Program-made: the position numbers and the translations under genes
The notes under the pieces: generated by a model
The model's input: the letters and a program-made list of their open reading frames with translations, nothing else
The model's database searches: none
Told to the model about the DNA's origin: nothing
Shown here: one piece after another, positions 34,801 through 44,064 of the stretch
Layout: each line of letters opens with the position of its first letter
Position numbering within the stretch: position 1 is the first letter of the stretch
Assembly (NCBI RefSeq): GCF_003719825.1
Contig: NZ_RIBS01000005.1
Span: forward strand, 1-64,000
Length of the DNA: 64,000 bases
Reading direction: 5' to 3'
DNA from: Montanilutibacter psychrotolerans
Lineage (GTDB): Bacteria; Pseudomonadota; Gammaproteobacteria; Xanthomonadales; Xanthomonadaceae

Positions 34801-35973
34801 ATGAAGGCGATTTCGAGAGCAGGACTGGCTCTGTTGACCTGTTGTGTGGCGATGGCGATCGGCAACACGGTATCGGCCGCCGATCGCGGCAGCGGCACCA
34901 CCGCCGGATTGACCGGCGCGGACCTGGTGTACACGTACGACGAGATGTTCGATTTCGATGTCGACAGCTACCTGGCCCGGCATGCGCCGCATCTGGCGCG
35001 ACACGGCGAGTCGATCTCGCACTGGGCCGGGTACAGCAACATCAGCCCGAAGGTGCTGATTGCGTTGATGGAGCAGCAAAGCGGCGTCGTGTCCCGCCGG
35101 CGGGCCAACGCGGATGCATTGCGTCGCCCGTTTGGGGCCTTGTCGAAGGCGGACGGTTTCAATGCCCAGACCCGCGAGGTGGCCAACGCCCTGCGCCAGG
35201 CCCTGTACGAGCAGCAAGACCCCTCGCTGGTGCCCCGGGGCCGGGTGCCGTTGTCGCGCACCAATCCGCTGCAGGTGTTGCAGGTTCGGGCAGGCCAAAG
35301 CCCGGCCAATGCGGCATTGCTTGGCGATGGCGGGTTCCAGCAGGTCTACGGGCGCCTGTTCAATCAGCCGCGCAAGGCGGTTGCGTCGTCGGGACGTTTT
35401 GGCGCGCAGCCCAGCGGCACCGACGTCAACGCGCTGGCCGGGCCGGCGAACGGCTTCCTGCAGTTCCCGTACCCGCGCGGCCAGTCCTGGCACGTGGGCG
35501 GCGCGCACACCAACACCGGCTCGGGCAGCTACCCGATGTCGTCGCTGGACATGTCCCGTGGCGGTGGCTGGGGCAGCAACCAGAGCAACATCTGGGTGTC
35601 CGCATCGGCGGGGGGCGCGTTCAAGCGGCATTCCTCGTGCTTCGCCGAGGTGGTGCACGCGGGCGGCTGGTCGACGACCTACTACCACATGATGAATCTG
35701 CAATACGGCACCGGCGCCACCGTCAGCGCCAACACGCGCATTGGCAATCCGGCCAACACCCGCAGCCAGGCGTTGTGCAATGGCGGTGGCTCCACCGGCC
35801 CGCACGAGCATTGGTCCCTGAAGTACAACGGCAGCCACTACCACTTGAACGGCGTCTACCTGTCCGGCTTCATGATCACGGCCCTTGGCAGCAGCTACGA
35901 CACCAACTGCAACCGGTTCTATCTCACCAAGAACGGCAACCGGTACTGCTACGGGTACTTCTACAACCCGTGA
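34801..35973 (+). CDS. blp: Beta-lytic metalloendopeptidase precursor (M23)
   Basis: A 390-residue secreted pre-pro-enzyme; GAGGG lies 7 nt before the ATG. Residues 1-26 are a signal peptide, about 27-215 a propeptide, and the mature enzyme should start near residue 216 (NGFLQFPYPRGQSWHVGGAH). The last 175 residues closely follow Lysobacter/Achromobacter beta-lytic protease, with zinc ligands placed by homology to LasA at His236, Asp250 and His337 (HEH), and His296 near the active site. The enzyme cuts Gly-rich peptidoglycan cross-bridges and elastin, lysing Gram-positive cells. A hairpin follows at 36014. Confidence 0.93.
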   Translation: MKAISRAGLALLTCCVAMAIGNTVSAADRGSGTTAGLTGADLVYTYDEMFDFDVDSYLARHAPHLARHGESISHWAGYSNISPKVLIALMEQQSGVVSRRRANADALRRPFGALSKADGFNAQTREVANALRQALYEQQDPSLVPRGRVPLSRTNPLQVLQVRAGQSPANAALLGDGGFQQVYGRLFNQPRKAVASSGRFGAQPSGTDVNALAGPANGFLQFPYPRGQSWHVGGAHTNTGSGSYPMSSLDMSRGGGWGSNQSNIWVSASAGGAFKRHSSCFAEVVHAGGWSTTYYHMMNLQYGTGATVSANTRIGNPANTRSQALCNGGGSTGPHEHWSLKYNGSHYHLNGVYLSGFMITALGSSYDTNCNRFYLTKNGNRYCYGYFYNP

Positions 35974-36013
35974 CGGCACGGCGTCACGGGCACGATCGCC
36001 GCACGTAAACCAG

Positions 36014-36041
36014 CACAGGGCAGGTCTCGGCCTGCCCTGTG
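36014..36041 (+). terminator. Terminator-like hairpin after the protease gene
   Basis: CACAGGGCAGG and CCTGCCCTGTG form a perfect 11-bp stem with a 6-nt loop, 41 nt after the protease stop. Weak T content follows. Confidence 0.6.
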
Positions 36042-36224
36042 TCGTGGCGAACGAGGCCCCACTCCGCGGCAGCCACAGCACCGGCGCTGTGGCTGCGGGC
36101 ATCGCAGGCGTCGTGGTGCCCACGGTGGGGCGATGACACGTCGCGCGCCTAGTACGGTGCAATCGTCAGCCCGGATTGCGCGCTGACCGATCTGCCTCGA
36201 CCGACGCGCCGGACGTGCCCCGGA

Positions 36225-36593
36225 TCAGTTCTTCTTCCCGCCCAGTTCGACAATCGGCGAGAAGCCGCCGTAGATCAGACGCATCCCGTCGAACGGCATG
36301 GGATTCGCTTCGGGCTTCAGGCGTGGGTCCTGCATGGCTTTTTCCATGCCGGCGTCGCGGGTGGCCTTGTCGGGCCATTCGATCCAGGAAAACACCACGG
36401 CCTCGTCGTCCTTGGCCTGCACGGCGCGACGGAAGTCGGTCTGTTTGCCGTTCGGAACGTCGTCGCCCCAGCACTCCAGCACACGCGTGGCGCCGTACTC
36501 GACGAAGACCGAGTCGCCGTCGGTGGCGTGTTGGATGAACTTCTGCTTGTTGGCTGTCGGAACCGCCAGCACAAAACCGTCGATGTAGGACAT
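36225..36593 (-). CDS. DUF1428-family protein
   Basis: A 122-residue protein; GGGAG 8 nt before the ATG. It begins MSYIDGFVLAVPTANKQKFI and contains CWGDDVPNGKQTDF and VFSWIEWPDKATRDAG, the conserved core of DUF1428 (YbaA-like, dimeric alpha-beta barrel fold). Function is not established. Divergent from the SDR gene. Confidence 0.88.
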   Translation of the reverse strand: MSYIDGFVLAVPTANKQKFIQHATDGDSVFVEYGATRVLECWGDDVPNGKQTDFRRAVQAKDDEAVVFSWIEWPDKATRDAGMEKAMQDPRLKPEANPMPFDGMRLIYGGFSPIVELGGKKN

Positions 36594-36872
36594 CTGCTTG
36601 TCTCCCACTTCTTTGGATGGGCGAACAGACTGCCTCGCCCAGGGTTAAATCCGGGTCATTGGCGTGTGGTGGCGATGGTGGCTGCCCGGCATATGCCTCG
36701 ACGAAGGGCATGATCGAAGCGTGAAGGATGTGCTCGTCGGTTGATCGAACCCACCGCGCGGCCCACGAATGGAACGCTGTCGCGGCGCGGGCGTGACTTT
36801 AATCGCATCGATGCCAACACCACCCTGGTGTGAACGCGGCCATCGTGGCCGCGATGACACGTGGAGCGTGGA

Positions 36873-37472
36873 ATGAAGATTCTTCTGGTTGGCGCGCAGG
36901 GCACGTTGGGACGGGCGGTGGCGGCGGAGTTGGGGGCGCGGCACGAGATCATCACGGCCGGTCGACGGTCGGGCGATGTCCGGATCGACCTGAGCGATCG
37001 CGACAGCATCGTGCAGGCGTTCGCGCAGGTCGGTTCCGTCGATGCGGTGGTGTCGGCGGCGGGCAATGTCGCGTTCGCGCCGCTGTTGGAACTTACCGAT
37101 GCGCAGTGGCAGATGGGACTTGGCGACAAGCTCATGGGTCAGGTGAACCTGGCGCTGGCGGCGGTTGGCCATCTCTCCGACGGTGGCTCGATCACGCTGA
37201 CCACCGGCGTGCTGGCCGATCAGCCGATCCGCTCCGGCGCCCAGGCCAGCCTGGTCAACTCGGCAATCCACGGCTTCGTGATGGGCGCGGCGATCGAACT
37301 GCCGCGCGGCATCCGAATCAATGCCGTCAGCCCGAACGTGCTGCAGGAATCGACCGATGACTACGCCCCGTACTTCCGCGGCTTCGAGCCGGTGACGGCG
37401 GCCCGCGCGGCGCTGGGCTTCAGCCGCAGCGTCGAAGGCGCCGAGACCGGCAAGGTCTATCGGGTCTACTGA
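36873..37472 (+). CDS. Short-chain dehydrogenase-like protein lacking the usual tyrosine
   Basis: A 199-residue Rossmann protein; GGAG 6 nt upstream. The nucleotide site is ILLVGAQGTLGRAVA with the NADP-type arginines in TAGRRSG, and the NAG-like VVSAAGNVAF follows. Where SDRs have YxxxK, this has SLVNSAIHGFV, so the catalytic Tyr is absent, as in a known small subgroup of reductase-like proteins. Activity may differ from ordinary SDRs. A hairpin overlaps the stop. Confidence 0.8.
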   Translation: MKILLVGAQGTLGRAVAAELGARHEIITAGRRSGDVRIDLSDRDSIVQAFAQVGSVDAVVSAAGNVAFAPLLELTDAQWQMGLGDKLMGQVNLALAAVGHLSDGGSITLTTGVLADQPIRSGAQASLVNSAIHGFVMGAAIELPRGIRINAVSPNVLQESTDDYAPYFRGFEPVTAARAALGFSRSVEGAETGKVYRVY

Positions 37473-37486
37473 CGCCGTGAGGCGTC
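37471..37486 (+). terminator. Hairpin overlapping the SDR stop codon
   Basis: GACGCC-GTGA-GGCGTC, a 6-bp stem starting in the stop codon, followed by a second small GTCG/CGAC stem. No T-run. Confidence 0.35.
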
Positions 37487-37510
37487 GTCGCGGGGCGACG
37501 GGTGGTGCGC

Positions 37511-37670
37511 TCAGTCGTCGCAGTTGCCCGAGGCCTTGATCCAGGCGCGAGCGGCGACGACTGCCGGATCCGCCGCCAGTGCGTGCACCGTTTGCGTCTG
37601 GGATCGTCGACGACCTGGTCCGGCGGCAAAGTCGCCACCGGTGTCAGCCCGAGGTCCGCCCCGGGCGGCC
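37511..37670 (-). pseudogene. Possible remnant of a regulator C-terminus
   Basis: Read on the minus strand, one frame ends with VHALAADPAVVAARAWIKAS and a stop at 37511; a second frame just upstream reads GLTPVATLPPDQVVDD. Together, across a frameshift, they resemble the C-terminal end of a LysR-type substrate domain. No complete gene exists in 37473-37805, so this would be a decayed fragment. Weak evidence. Confidence 0.25.
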
Positions 37671-37805
37671 TCGCGGTTCCCCTGGCATTGGCATTGCGCC
37701 GCAGCCGAAAGTCACGGCGCCGAAAGGCACGCTGCGGGACGCGGTCGCGATTCGATACTGCCTGCATCGCGGTGCGTGCAGCGCCGCCGTCAGATCGGGG
37801 ATCGC

Positions 37806-38687
37806 ATGAATTGCCAACTGACCGTCGACACGGTCCGCTATCGCTATGCCAAAGGCCACGACGCCGTCGCCGGTCTCGACCTGCAGATGGGGTCGGGCAT
37901 TCTCGGTCTGCTCGGCCCCAACGGCGCGGGCAAATCGACACTGATGCGCGTGCTGGCCACGCTGACCCGGCCCACCAGCGGCCGCGTGCTGTGGAACGGC
38001 GTCGATATCGCGCGACAACCCGATGCGCTGCGCACGCAGCTGGGTTACCTGCCGCAGGACTTCGGCGTGTACCCGGCGCTGAGTGCGCGCGAGTTCCTGG
38101 TCTATCTGGCAGCGGTGAAGGGACTGCCGTCGTCGACGTCGCGCGCGCGCGTTGACGACTGCCTGGCACTGGTTGGCCTGGCCGACGCCGCCGACCGGCG
38201 CCTGGGGGATTTCTCCGGCGGCATGCGCCAGCGGGTCGGCATAGCCCAGGCGCTGCTCAACGATCCCAAACTGCTGATCTTCGACGAACCCACCGTGGGG
38301 CTGGACCCGGAAGAACGCCTGCGGTTCCGCCAACTGATCACCGATCTGGCCGCCGATCGGCTGGTGATCCTGTCGACGCATATCGTGTCCGACGTCGAGG
38401 CCAGTGCCACCGCATTGGCGGTGATGTCCAAGGGCCGTCTGCTGTTCAGCGGCGCGCCGGAGCCGCTGCTGGCACAGGCGCACGGGCACGTGTGGGAGTG
38501 GCTGGTTCCGGAAGCGCAGGTGGCGCAGGCGCGCGCGCAATTCACCATCAGCAACTCGCTGCGCCGCCCCGATGGCGTGCGACTGCGCGTCGTCGGCGCA
38601 CACCCACCTTCGACCGACGCGCAGGCCAGCACGCCCGACCTCGAGGACGCCTACCTGTGGTTGCTCACGCGCGACGGGGGCCGCTGA
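37806..38687 (+). CDS. ABC transporter ATP-binding protein
   Basis: A 293-residue nucleotide-binding subunit. Walker A is GPNGAGKST (37-45), Q-loop YLPQDFGVYP, signature DFSGGMRQR, Walker B LLIFDEP and the His switch ILSTHIV. This is the DRR/CcmA-type exporter ATPase class. The permease gene begins one nucleotide after its stop, so they form one transporter unit. The C-terminal 80 residues are a small accessory domain. Confidence 0.93.
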   Translation: MNCQLTVDTVRYRYAKGHDAVAGLDLQMGSGILGLLGPNGAGKSTLMRVLATLTRPTSGRVLWNGVDIARQPDALRTQLGYLPQDFGVYPALSAREFLVYLAAVKGLPSSTSRARVDDCLALVGLADAADRRLGDFSGGMRQRVGIAQALLNDPKLLIFDEPTVGLDPEERLRFRQLITDLAADRLVILSTHIVSDVEASATALAVMSKGRLLFSGAPEPLLAQAHGHVWEWLVPEAQVAQARAQFTISNSLRRPDGVRLRVVGAHPPSTDAQASTPDLEDAYLWLLTRDGGR

Positions 38688-38688
38688 G

Positions 38689-40242
38689 ATGGGGGCGTTG
38701 CGACGCTTCGCGGCAATCCTGGTGGCCGACCTGCGCGAGCGTGGCCGCGGCACCCGATTCTGGGTGGCCATCGCCCTGGTGGGGATCGCGACGTGGTGGT
38801 GCTTTCCGGCGGTCGAGACCGGCCGGTTCGCGGTGGGCTTCGGCGATGACGTGCGTGGCATCTACTCCAGCGCCTGGGTGGGGCTGGTGCTGGGCCTGAT
38901 GTACTCGTCGTTGTTGTCGCTGCTGGGCTTCTACGTGGTGCGTGGCACGCTGGTGCGCGACTTCGATACGCGGGTGTGGCAGTTGCTGGTGGCCACGCCG
39001 ATGACGCGCCCGGGCTACCTGCTGGCCAAGTGGGCCAGTCACATGGCGGTGTTCGCGCTGGTGATGCTGGTGGGGCTGGCGGTGGGCGCGGTGGCGCAAC
39101 TGGTCCACGCCGAAGACCGCACGTTCAACCTGATCGAACTGGTCAAGCCGGTGCTGGTGCTGGCGCTGCCGTCGCTGGCGGTGACCGCGTTCTTCGCGGT
39201 GCTGTTCGATCTGGTGCCGTGGCTGCGCCGCACGGCTGGCAACGTGCTGTTCTTCTTCGTCTGGGTGCTGGTGAACGTCAGCCTCGCAAATCATTTCGAT
39301 CCGTCGAAATCCGCGTGGGCCACGCAGACCTGGCTCAGCGATCCGGGCGGCATGGCGATGGTCATGCGCGATCTGGGCACGCATCTGGCGCGGGCGATGC
39401 CCGACGTGAACAGCCACGACCTCAGCGTTGGCATGAGCGACACGGTGGAGCGGCTGCGGCTTTTCCGGTGGAACCACTGGCCGATGCGCCTGGCAGATCT
39501 GGGCGGACGTGCGGTCTGGGTGTTGCTGTCGATGGCGTGCGTCGTCGCGCTGGCGCCGATGCTGGACTGGGCCGCGGCGCGTACACGCGGTGCCGAGGCG
39601 GTGCGCGGCGCCGGCGCCGGACGCCGACTGGCATGGCTGGATCGCGTGTTGCGGCCGCTGGAGTCGTTCGCGTCCGGTCGGGTGATGGCGGCGGAGTTCA
39701 AACTGGTTCTGCGCCAGCGGCGCCTGTGGTGGTGGTTGGCGTTGCTGGGCAGCTGGGCGGTGCAGTCGTTCGGGCCTCCCGAAGCGGTGGGGGTGGTAGT
39801 GATCGTTGCGTGGATGGCCAGCGTGGACGTGTTCTCGCGCGTGATGCTGCGCGAACGCGAGACGCTCACCGGGCCGCTGCTGTTCGTCGCCGCAGGCGCA
39901 GTGCGTCGGCTGCTGGTGGCGCGCGCCGGCATGGCGGTCGTGCTGGCGATGGTGTCGGTGGCGCCGGCCGCACTGCGCACCGGCGCGATCGATCCGCTGG
40001 CGGCGGTGGCATTGCTGATGGTTGCGGGCAGCGTCGCCTGCGGTGGCCTGGCATTGAGCGTGCTGTTCCGAAATCCGCGCCCGTTCGAGTTGCTGCTGGT
40101 GGTGCTGGCCTACGTGGGTGTGCAAGGGCAGGGGCCGTTGGCGGTGCTGGCGCATCCGCAGTGGACCCTGATGCTGCACGCGGTGGCGCTCGTTGCCTCG
40201 GCCCTGTTGTTGCCGATGTTGTGGCCTCGTCTGGCACGTTGA
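38689..40242 (+). CDS. ABC transporter permease (ABC-2 type, 12-14 helices)
   Basis: A 517-residue polytopic protein starting immediately after the ATPase gene. It looks like two ABC-2 halves in one chain: a first block to about 300 with a large exported loop (residues 195-270, DPSKSAWATQTWLSDPGG region) and a second from about 330. No sugar- or peptide-binding protein is encoded nearby, so it should be an exporter or a membrane-remodelling complex. Substrate unknown. Confidence 0.85.
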   Translation: MGALRRFAAILVADLRERGRGTRFWVAIALVGIATWWCFPAVETGRFAVGFGDDVRGIYSSAWVGLVLGLMYSSLLSLLGFYVVRGTLVRDFDTRVWQLLVATPMTRPGYLLAKWASHMAVFALVMLVGLAVGAVAQLVHAEDRTFNLIELVKPVLVLALPSLAVTAFFAVLFDLVPWLRRTAGNVLFFFVWVLVNVSLANHFDPSKSAWATQTWLSDPGGMAMVMRDLGTHLARAMPDVNSHDLSVGMSDTVERLRLFRWNHWPMRLADLGGRAVWVLLSMACVVALAPMLDWAAARTRGAEAVRGAGAGRRLAWLDRVLRPLESFASGRVMAAEFKLVLRQRRLWWWLALLGSWAVQSFGPPEAVGVVVIVAWMASVDVFSRVMLRERETLTGPLLFVAAGAVRRLLVARAGMAVVLAMVSVAPAALRTGAIDPLAAVALLMVAGSVACGGLALSVLFRNPRPFELLLVVLAYVGVQGQGPLAVLAHPQWTLMLHAVALVASALLLPMLWPRLAR

Positions 40243-40371
40243 GATCCGCGACGCCCCGGACGATGGGCCGCGTGACCTTGCGGCGGGTCGTGCGCCGAAA
40301 CGAGGCGCAGGGCGAAGTTTGCGCGCGCCTTGACGGCATAATCCGATGCAGGGGACACGGACGCCGGAACG

Positions 40372-41181
40372 ATGCAGGAAATCGCCACACGCGCACTCAC
40401 GCCGGACGAGCGCGCCGAACTGACGCTGTCGCTTCGGCGATGGTGGGCGCGCGCGCTGCCCGGCGCGGTCGGGCGCTACGTGATGTTGTTCCTGCTGTTG
40501 CTGGCCGCAGGCCTGAGCGCGGTGGCGGTTGTGACCGGCATTGCCAGGACCTCGCAGGGCCATCCGTTGGCGGGCCTGATTACCGCCGATCCGGGGCCGT
40601 GGACGCTGCGGTTGTTCACCGTGCTGTTCTGGGGGTCAATCGTGGTGATCCCGGGCTGCATCGCGGGCCGCGCGCTGCTGCGCGATCTCCACGGCCACCG
40701 CCGGCGTCTGCGCGATCACGAGGACGGGACGGCGCAAGTGATCCGGCTGGAGTCGGCGCGCTTCGTCAAGGTACTGGATGGACAGGAAGGCGCGGTGTTC
40801 CTGTTCGATATCGGCGGCGGCAATGTGCTGGCGGTCGGGGGCGACCGGGCAGGGGACCGGATGCTGTTCGGACTGCCCGCGCAGGAAGCGGACGACGCCG
40901 CGCCTGACGATGGCCTTGCCGGATCGGTGGACGACGACGTGCCGTTTCCGAACTCTTCGTTCGAAGTCCATCGTCTGCCGCATACCGGCCGATTGCTGGG
41001 CATCGTGCTGCACGGCGAGCGCGTCGTGGCCGAGCGCATCGTGCTGTCCAACGAACTGGCATTGCCCGATGCGCGACAGTCCCGGTCGCTGTGGCGCAGC
41101 GAATCGCTGATCCTCGCGCACGACCTGCAATCCTTGCTGCCGGATACGTCGGTGCGCGCGCGGCGACTGGGACTCACCTGA
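40372..41181 (+). CDS. Membrane protein with two helices, unknown family
   Basis: A 269-residue protein. Two membrane helices at about 36-60 and 78-102 are followed by a soluble domain of about 165 residues rich in beta strands (VFLFDIGGGNVLAVGGD). I recognise no family. It lies 129 nt after the ABC permease on the same strand and could belong to that unit. The ribosome site is weak. Confidence 0.7.
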   Translation: MQEIATRALTPDERAELTLSLRRWWARALPGAVGRYVMLFLLLLAAGLSAVAVVTGIARTSQGHPLAGLITADPGPWTLRLFTVLFWGSIVVIPGCIAGRALLRDLHGHRRRLRDHEDGTAQVIRLESARFVKVLDGQEGAVFLFDIGGGNVLAVGGDRAGDRMLFGLPAQEADDAAPDDGLAGSVDDDVPFPNSSFEVHRLPHTGRLLGIVLHGERVVAERIVLSNELALPDARQSRSLWRSESLILAHDLQSLLPDTSVRARRLGLT

Positions 41182-41259
41182 TCATCGCGGGCCGATGTTC
41201 CGCACCGGGGGATTGGCTATGCTCGAACGCCACCCGTGCCGTTGATGATGGAGTTGTCG

Positions 41260-41856
41260 ATGTCCGCTTTGTTGCCCGCCGAACTCGCCTGGTACGTCAC
41301 CGGTCGCTTCTATCGCGCCACCGACCAGTCGTTGGCCGACTTCGGCTACTTCCTGCACCTGGCGGGCATCGAGGCGAATCTGTTTGACGGTGCACCTGGC
41401 GAAACGACCGCGCATTTCACGTTCGCCGCCACACCGTTCCAGGCCGGCGGCGTCAGCAACGGTGCGCTGGACCTCGCGCTCGATCCGGTGGGCGGGTTCT
41501 CGGTGTACCTGCAGCGCGAGCCCGCCGGCAACTTCGCCGATCCATCGTCGTTCGCACGGGGCGAATGCATCGCCCGGTTCCGTCGCACCAGCGTCGTGGT
41601 CGGCACCACGGTCAACACGGGCAACACGGCGTCGGCAGCGCCGTTGATCGCCTCGAACGTGTTTTCCGCGCGTCTGCTTGAAAGCACGCCGTTCGAGTTT
41701 GGCGGCCGCCGCCACGACCTGGCGGTGAGCCTGGGCGAGGGCGTGACCCAGTTCGGCACGGCCGCCGCCACGCCTGTCACGCCGGTGCCTGACGGCTACG
41801 TCGCCGTCGTTCCGTTCTCCGGTTCGGCCATCGCGCTGGGTCACGCGCAACGCTGA
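41260..41856 (+). CDS. Hypothetical cytoplasmic protein
   Basis: A 198-residue protein, start set by GGAG 6 nt upstream. No signal or membrane segment. The sequence alternates short beta-type stretches (TAHFTFAATPF, GGFSVYLQ, VAVVPFSGSAIALG) with Gly/Asn turns. No family recognised. Convergent with the HAD gene. Confidence 0.65.
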   Translation: MSALLPAELAWYVTGRFYRATDQSLADFGYFLHLAGIEANLFDGAPGETTAHFTFAATPFQAGGVSNGALDLALDPVGGFSVYLQREPAGNFADPSSFARGECIARFRRTSVVVGTTVNTGNTASAAPLIASNVFSARLLESTPFEFGGRRHDLAVSLGEGVTQFGTAAATPVTPVPDGYVAVVPFSGSAIALGHAQR

Positions 41857-41916
41857 CACGGGTGCCGAGGTGAGGCGCTCGTCGACGGGTGGCCGCCGCG
41901 GAATGAGGCGGCTACT

Positions 41917-42513
41917 TCAGGCGGCCACTTCCTGCCATCGGAAGTACCGGCGATGGGCGAGGTCGAGCAGTTGCCGATCCTCGTGGGTATCGCCATAGGC
42001 ATACACCACCGGATAACTGTCGAGCCGGTAGAGCTCGCGCACGCGTCGCGCCTTCTCCTCGCCGGTGCAGTCGCCGAGATGGTAGCGGCCGGTCAATACG
42101 CCGTCGCGCGCTTCCATGCGCGTGCAGATGAGCGCGAGGTCGTGCTGCGCGCACCATTCGTCGAGGTACATGTCCAGCGATGCCGACACCACCACGATCG
42201 TGTCGCCCTGCGTCCGGTGCCACTGGATGCGCTCCAGCGCCTCGGGGCGCAATTGCGTCGACAGCACGTCGTGTGCGTAACGGGCGCCGAGGCGACGCAC
42301 GTCGTCCGCACGGCGCCCACGGAAGCCGAATCCGGAGCCGGCCTGGCGCATCGTCGTGGCCGGCAGCAGGCCGAGCTTGTAGGCCAGGTACATCGGCCCC
42401 AGCAGCAGCTTGCCCAGCAGGAGCCGGCGTGGCGTTACGGCGTAGTTGAGGAACGGCGTGTAGGTGTCGGCGAAGGTGATCGTTCCGTCGAAATCGAACA
42501 ACGCCAGGTTCAT
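41917..42513 (-). CDS. HAD-IB family phosphatase (SerB-like fold)
   Basis: A 198-residue protein. HAD motif I is FDFDGT (6-11) with Asp7 and Asp9, motif II VVSASLD, the motif III lysine in EEKARR and motif IV YGDTHEDRQLL. The insert helices (LLLGPMYLAYKLGLL) fit the HAD-IB group that includes phosphoserine and lysophosphatidate-type phosphatases. Substrate unknown. Confidence 0.87.
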   Translation of the reverse strand: MNLALFDFDGTITFADTYTPFLNYAVTPRRLLLGKLLLGPMYLAYKLGLLPATTMRQAGSGFGFRGRRADDVRRLGARYAHDVLSTQLRPEALERIQWHRTQGDTIVVVSASLDMYLDEWCAQHDLALICTRMEARDGVLTGRYHLGDCTGEEKARRVRELYRLDSYPVVYAYGDTHEDRQLLDLAHRRYFRWQEVAA

Positions 42514-42719
42514 GGTGGGTGGCCAACGGCAAAGGGCGAAGAGAGACGATCCTGCGTGATCGTCGCAGTGGCAGTGGCCCGTACCGGGGAACGGGCCGGC
42601 GGCAAACTACCGCATCCAGGGCGGTGTGACGACATCGCCGATCGCGGCGACGTGAACAGTGCCGGAGCCGTGGACACGCAACGCCCCCCGCGTATGTCCG
42701 CCCGCAGTAGCCTGCTGGC

Positions 42720-43328
42720 ATGGCACCGCCAATCGACACCCGGGACCCCGCTGCGACACGCACGCCGAGTCGTGGGCGCTGCTTCCTGTATGTGGTGCCA
42801 TCGGCCTACGAGGACCTGCTGAAGATCGGCCACTCGCGCGATCCGCTCGCTCGTCTGCAGGCGCTGCACCGCCGCTGGTTCGAGGTGTTCGACCTCGAAC
42901 ACGCGTTGCTGGTGGAGACCGACTCGGTTCGCGACGCACGGGGGCTCGAACTCGCGTTCCAGCGGCAATTCCAGCAGCACAACGCCCCGGCCCCGTTGAC
43001 GGTGCAGCCCGAGGCTGGCGGGCACAGCGAGTGGTATCGCGGCGCCAGCGAACCGCTCTGCATCTCGGTCCGCGCATTGGCATCGCAGGGCTTCGTGCTG
43101 CATGACCCGGCGTGGCATTGGCTTCGACACGAGATGCTGGTGCGTAGCGATGGATTGTTCTCGTGGACCCAGGCCATGTTGTCGGTGGATGAGCTCGAAC
43201 TGGCATCCATCGCCACGCCGCGGCAACGCGTTGTTCGCGATGCGCTCGATGCCCATCTCGCGTTCGGCATCGCGGTGGAGCCACTGCTTCCGGAGGCCGT
43301 CTGGCGCTGGTACTGCGCCGCGGCGTGA
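42720..43328 (+). CDS. GIY-YIG-superfamily-like protein
   Basis: A 202-residue protein whose N-terminal 75 residues fit the GIY-YIG fold: CFLYVVPS (GIY position), LLKIGHSRDPLARLQALHRR (YIG position and the conserved Arg) and the following strand EVFDLEHALL. The C-terminal half is helical without a known domain. It may be a T5orf172-type nuclease or a non-catalytic relative; the motif Tyr residues are only partly kept. No mobile element is adjacent. Confidence 0.65.
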   Translation: MAPPIDTRDPAATRTPSRGRCFLYVVPSAYEDLLKIGHSRDPLARLQALHRRWFEVFDLEHALLVETDSVRDARGLELAFQRQFQQHNAPAPLTVQPEAGGHSEWYRGASEPLCISVRALASQGFVLHDPAWHWLRHEMLVRSDGLFSWTQAMLSVDELELASIATPRQRVVRDALDAHLAFGIAVEPLLPEAVWRWYCAAA

Positions 43329-43400
43329 CCGGGCGCGCACGGAATCCCGCGGTACGGCCGGGTAGAATCGGACTTCAATCCGATGCTCGAATTTCGACTC

Positions 43401-43898
43401 ATGCGCGCGATCACCCACGCCGTCCTCCCCGCCCTCGCCATTCCCCTGTTGCTGGCTGCCGGCCTTGCCCATGCCCAGGTGTACAAGTGGAAAGACGCCA
43501 ACGGGCGCACGATCTACAGCGATACGCCGCCGCCCAACCAGGTGGAGGCGCAGCAGGTGCGCGTCCCGGGCGCGGCGCGGCGGCCGGCGGCGGCCGGCAC
43601 GGCGTCGGGCAGTGACGATCGTGCTGCGGCATCGCGGCGCGACGACGAGGAAGCAAGCCGCGGCGACAGCGGCGCACCGACCGCGGCGCAGTGCGCCAAT
43701 GCCTCGCTGGCGCGCCTGCGCGAAATGGGCTGTCGGGTCGAGCAGGCCGGATGCCCAGGCCTTCGTGAGTACCAGCGCGAAACCCTCGATACCATCGCGC
43801 GTGGTCGCAACGGTGGCGAGCAAAGCGCGATGAGCGCAGAGTTCAACGCCAAGGCGACAGAGCACCTGGCCGGCCTGCTGCGCAACAAGGGCTGCTAA
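43401..43898 (+). CDS. Exported DUF4124-domain protein
   Basis: A 165-residue protein with a signal peptide to about residue 26 (GLAHAQ). The DUF4124 core follows at once: VYKWKDANGRTIYSDTPPP. The middle is low-complexity Arg/Ala/Ser/Asp; the C-terminal part has four cysteines in helices. Periplasmic; role unknown, common in Xanthomonadaceae. Confidence 0.85.
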   Translation: MRAITHAVLPALAIPLLLAAGLAHAQVYKWKDANGRTIYSDTPPPNQVEAQQVRVPGAARRPAAAGTASGSDDRAAASRRDDEEASRGDSGAPTAAQCANASLARLREMGCRVEQAGCPGLREYQRETLDTIARGRNGGEQSAMSAEFNAKATEHLAGLLRNKGC

Positions 43899-43935
43899 GC
43901 GCGCGAAGCCGGCCTCGCGCCTCCGCGTCTTCTGT

Positions 43936-43990
43936 CGCCGTGCTTCAGCGTGTGTCGCCGTGCTTCAGCGTGCCGCCGTGCTTCAGCGTG
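43936..43990. repeat. Three copies of a 17-bp direct repeat
   Basis: CGCCGTGCTTCAGCGTG at 43936, 43956 and 43974, with 3- and 1-nt spacers, in the gap before the exported protein at 44065. Non-coding. Confidence 0.85.
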
Positions 43991-44064
43991 CCGCCGATTG
44001 CCTGGTCACCGGCGTCGCAGCGTCGCTGGCGCCGAACGCCACGTTCAACCAGCCCGGAGTCCGC

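Noticed and set aside
38665-40563. 632-codon minus-strand frame opposite the ABC permease
   Set aside because: His/Gln/Arg-rich shadow of a membrane protein.
42510-43865. 451-codon minus-strand frame across the GIY-YIG and DUF4124 genes
   Set aside because: Spans two unrelated plus-strand genes and their gap; composition of a shadow frame.
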